64,000 nucleotides of DNA from Nyssa sinensis (taxonomy: Eukaryota > Streptophyta > Magnoliopsida > Cornales > Nyssaceae), in assembly GCA_008638375.1 (NCBI GenBank), contig CM018051.1, positions 28,269,344-28,333,343 of the forward strand, read 5' to 3'. The position numbers were made by a program, and so were the translations under genes. A model generated the notes under the pieces. The model ran no database searches. It saw only the letters and a list, made by a program, of their open reading frames with translations, and was not told the origin of the DNA. This document shows positions 61,901-64,000 of this stretch, piece after piece (position 1 is the first letter of the stretch; each line of letters starts with the position of its first letter).

Positions 61901-63208
61901 TGGTTTCTGTCATGGTTTTCTTAAAACATATTTCAGCATGTCTAAAGTTTTAAATGCCAAATTATGTAAAGTGTTCTGAATTTGTTTATATCAAGCATTT
62001 AAAGGATTTGTTATGAAATTATGTACATGATGTTTTAAATGTTTATGAGAAACATCTATTTGAAGAAATCATGTATTAAATGTATTTGAATGTAAGAAAA
62101 GCTGTGCCTAAGTACTATGGTTTTTGGTTGGGTTGTACGGAACTCAGCCGACTTTCTAAATAACAGATTTTTGGGTTGTACGGAACTCAATTAATCTGTA
62201 AGCATATGATGGGATTTTGGGTTGCACGGAACTCAATTGACTGTCAAAATGCCAGGTAGCAGGATCTAATCCCCTAGGCATGAGATATCTCCATTTATAA
62301 GTAAGATGGGAGTCCGGTTCGAAACGGATTCCACTAATGGAAGTGATAAGATGACAAATGATTTGAAAATGGAAGCAGGTTTTACCCTCATTTTCAATAT
62401 GCATATGTTTTGAGTTTTATATACTCTATTTAAGAAATACATGTTATGTTATATGTTTTGAAGTTCATGAGTATAAGTATAGCTTGAATACTTTAAATGT
62501 TTCAAAGCTATTGTTTTACGAAATGCATATGTTTTGAGTTATATACTCTATTTGACAAAGTATGAGTTTAGTTTGAATACTTTAAATGTTTCAAAGCTAC
62601 ATGATTTAAGGAATGCATATATTCTGTATTCAAAGTATATGAACAATTGGCGGTGATTATTTTACAAACTCTTATGTACTAAACCACTGCTAATTGAAAA
62701 CCCCATGACAAATACTAGAATTGCTCACAAGCTTAGATTAGCTTACCCGGACTTTGTTCGGACCCCCCTTTCAGGTAATTAGCAACAGTCTTGACTTGAG
62801 GACGTTGATGATGAGTCTAGCTGATTTTGGGAAGATATGTTTAAGTAGTTTCTCTTCAGAAACCTATGAACTCTAGTAGTACATTTTGTATTAGTAGACA
62901 ATGTAAGAATATGTAATAAGCCCTCAGGGCAATCGAATATGTATTGTATGAATGTATGAAGTCTTTAAGTTTTCGTTATACTCTGAATGTGTAACCATGT
63001 ATGCTATGTATGGAGTGGCAGTACCGAACGGATGTGCATAATTTAAAAATGAGAAAAGAAAAGAAAAAGTTTTTCACGCTTCCGCAAAACGTATGTTGCA
63101 CATCTATTCGGTACCGCTGCATATGCGAGCCTTGTCTCGGGGCCCTCGGGTCTCGGGGCGGCGATCGCGATCCGGTAATCCGCTCAGGGTGGGTTTCGGG
63201 TCGTGACA
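58984..63208 (+). mobile_element. Beta solo LTR F, 4225 bp, inside LINE2 ORF2
   Basis: Runs from TGTAATATCCCGACCTGGG to GGGTTTCGGGTCGTGACA, with TTGAC on both sides (58979-58983 and 63209-63213). It is very similar to LTR C, with motif block (60365-60560), AT palindrome (about 60722-60762), subrepeats (60770-61330) and two copies of the 90-bp unit. No coding sequence is seen. Confidence 0.93.
60365..60560 (+). promoter_or_regulatory. Promoter-like motif block of LTR F
   Basis: Order: GGGTCAACTCGG, GAGTCGACTCGG, ACAGGTGGCAG (degenerate G-box), TGCCACCG, AAACGGCAGCGTTTC, TGACGTCATCATGACGTCA (60497-60515), ACCGGTTGG and ACCGGTTCAC. Confidence 0.5.
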
Positions 63209-63778
63209 TTGACCATTAGACCAGGTGAAGAAGCGCCCAGAAAATCTAAGATCCTCAAGCTCTGCATTCAAGAAACATGTGTTACAATCATCCATACCAG
63301 TTGACCAGTCACTCCTACCACCTCTTCTATCATGGGGGTAACGTATAACATTGAAGTCACCAAAAATAAGCCAGGGGAGACCTTTAGATATAGAGGCTTG
63401 GAGATTAATATCGTGCCATAAATCATTTCGCTGAAGAGGGGAATTGGAACCATAGATAACCGAAATGATCATGGGGGTTTGTGAGTCCCGAATTGTAATA
63501 TTACAGTGGATAGCTTGATTGGAAGCACATGAAGAGTTAACTTGGAGCACAGAGTTATTCCAGCCAATCCATATTCTTCCCGAGGCCGAGTGAGGGTAGT
63601 TATGCAAGAAGGACCATCCGGGTATGAGAGAGTTAGCCGTAGTATCTTTAGAAGCTTCCTTGATTTTAGTGTCAACAATGCCTACAAAGCAAATAGAGTC
63701 ATCACGAACAAACAACCGAATTTTGCCCTGTTTTGAGGGGCTGTTCATGCCCCTAATATTCCAACAAGCAAAATTCAT
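63209..63778 (-). CDS. LINE2 ORF2, N-terminal endonuclease part
   Basis: 190 codons from ATG at 63778. It belongs to the exonuclease-endonuclease-phosphatase fold: N7 in CWNIRG, GDFNV at 140-144, and the fold is completed by SDH in the piece ending at 58983. The usual metal-binding Glu of the ETK motif is Asp here (D36 in IVDTK). The start ATG overlaps the ORF1 stop as ATGA (63778-63775), which supports this start. LTR F cuts it at GTCAA (TTGAC on the plus strand). Confidence 0.88.
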
Positions 63779-64000
63779 TGGGGGGAGACAAGGGGGCCGG
63801 AACCTGCTGGTCCTTTTTCCTTTAGATTTTTCCCTTTACGCCTTAACTTTTTGAGCTGGTTTTTGGTGTAATTGCTGCCAATATCTGCTTCATCAACTCT
63901 TGATATTTTGTCCACTAAAGAATTAGATTCAGGAGATATAGTAGAGGTGAAACTGCTTATCTCAGGAAGGGAGCTATCAGTTAGAACAGAACTGGATTTT
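63775..64000 (-). CDS. LINE2 ORF1, C-terminal end (partial)
   Basis: 75 open codons read to the TGA at 63777-63775. Ser/Thr-rich at first, then basic near the end (KKLRRKGKNLKEKG). ORF1 of plant L1 elements encodes an RNA-binding protein with a zinc knuckle; the knuckle would be outside the window. Frame and overlap with ORF2 support the call. Confidence 0.65.
   Translation of the reverse strand, partial: KSSSVLTDSSLPEISSFTSTISPESNSLVDKISRVDEADIGSNYTKNQLKKLRRKGKNLKEKGPAGSGPLVSPQ

Larger units (their letters stand above)
55657..64000 (-). mobile_element. LINE2: L1-type LINE, 5' end outside the window
   Basis: The minus-strand 3' end is an A run (T11 on the plus strand, 55657-55667). Reading leftward from 64000: the end of ORF1, then ORF2 with endonuclease, RT and a zinc-binding C-terminus. 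LTR F (58984-63208) interrupts ORF2. The element sits in LTR E; its target duplication cannot be checked because the 5' junction lies outside. Confidence 0.9.

Overview
This is a plant nuclear window, most likely from an angiosperm, made almost entirely of nested retrotransposons. I found no single-copy host gene, rRNA or CRISPR. The evidence is an Athila-type Ty3/Gypsy polyprotein with a tRNA-Asp-type primer site, L1-type plant LINE proteins, a tRNA-derived SINE, and many LTRs bounded by TG...CA with exact 5-bp target duplications. Species cannot be read from the sequence.

Two related LTR groups dominate; the names alpha and beta are mine. Alpha LTRs have termini TGTAACACCCCG / GGGATGTGACA and are 4-6 kb long. 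Beta LTRs have termini TGTAATATCCCG / GGGTCGTGACA and are 3.2-4.3 kb long. Neither group shows any coding sequence here. Both carry diverged ~120-150 bp internal repeats, an AT-rich palindrome, a shared order of promoter-like motifs and, in several copies, a tRNA-like block with A and B boxes.

Layout. 1-10286: a very young non-autonomous alpha element on the minus strand (3' LTR cut by the window edge, 1.1 kb non-coding interior, 6.06 kb 5' LTR). 10287-11745: pieces of three older LTRs. 11746-27375: a complete Athila element whose gag-pol frame is split only by an alpha solo LTR (17973-23145). 27376-37390: the host LTR of Athila continues, interrupted by a beta solo LTR (28567-36803) that itself holds an Athila-type solo LTR and another beta solo LTR. 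37390-51814: a decayed LINE (LINE1, plus strand) carrying a SINE and a large alpha-like solo LTR, which itself holds two beta solo LTRs. 51815-55656: a beta LTR on the minus strand. 55657-64000: a second LINE (LINE2, minus strand) with the end of ORF1 and most of ORF2, split by a beta solo LTR (58984-63208).

Read by nesting, the right side is up to five levels deep: alpha LTR, then LINE1, then a beta LTR, then LINE2, then a beta solo LTR. Eight solo LTRs with matching 5-bp duplications stand against two elements with both LTRs, so LTR-LTR recombination has been very active. The alpha elements have no proteins of their own and presumably depend on a related chromovirus (Del/Tekay-like). That is inferred from the Met-type primer site and the sequence next to the polypurine tract.
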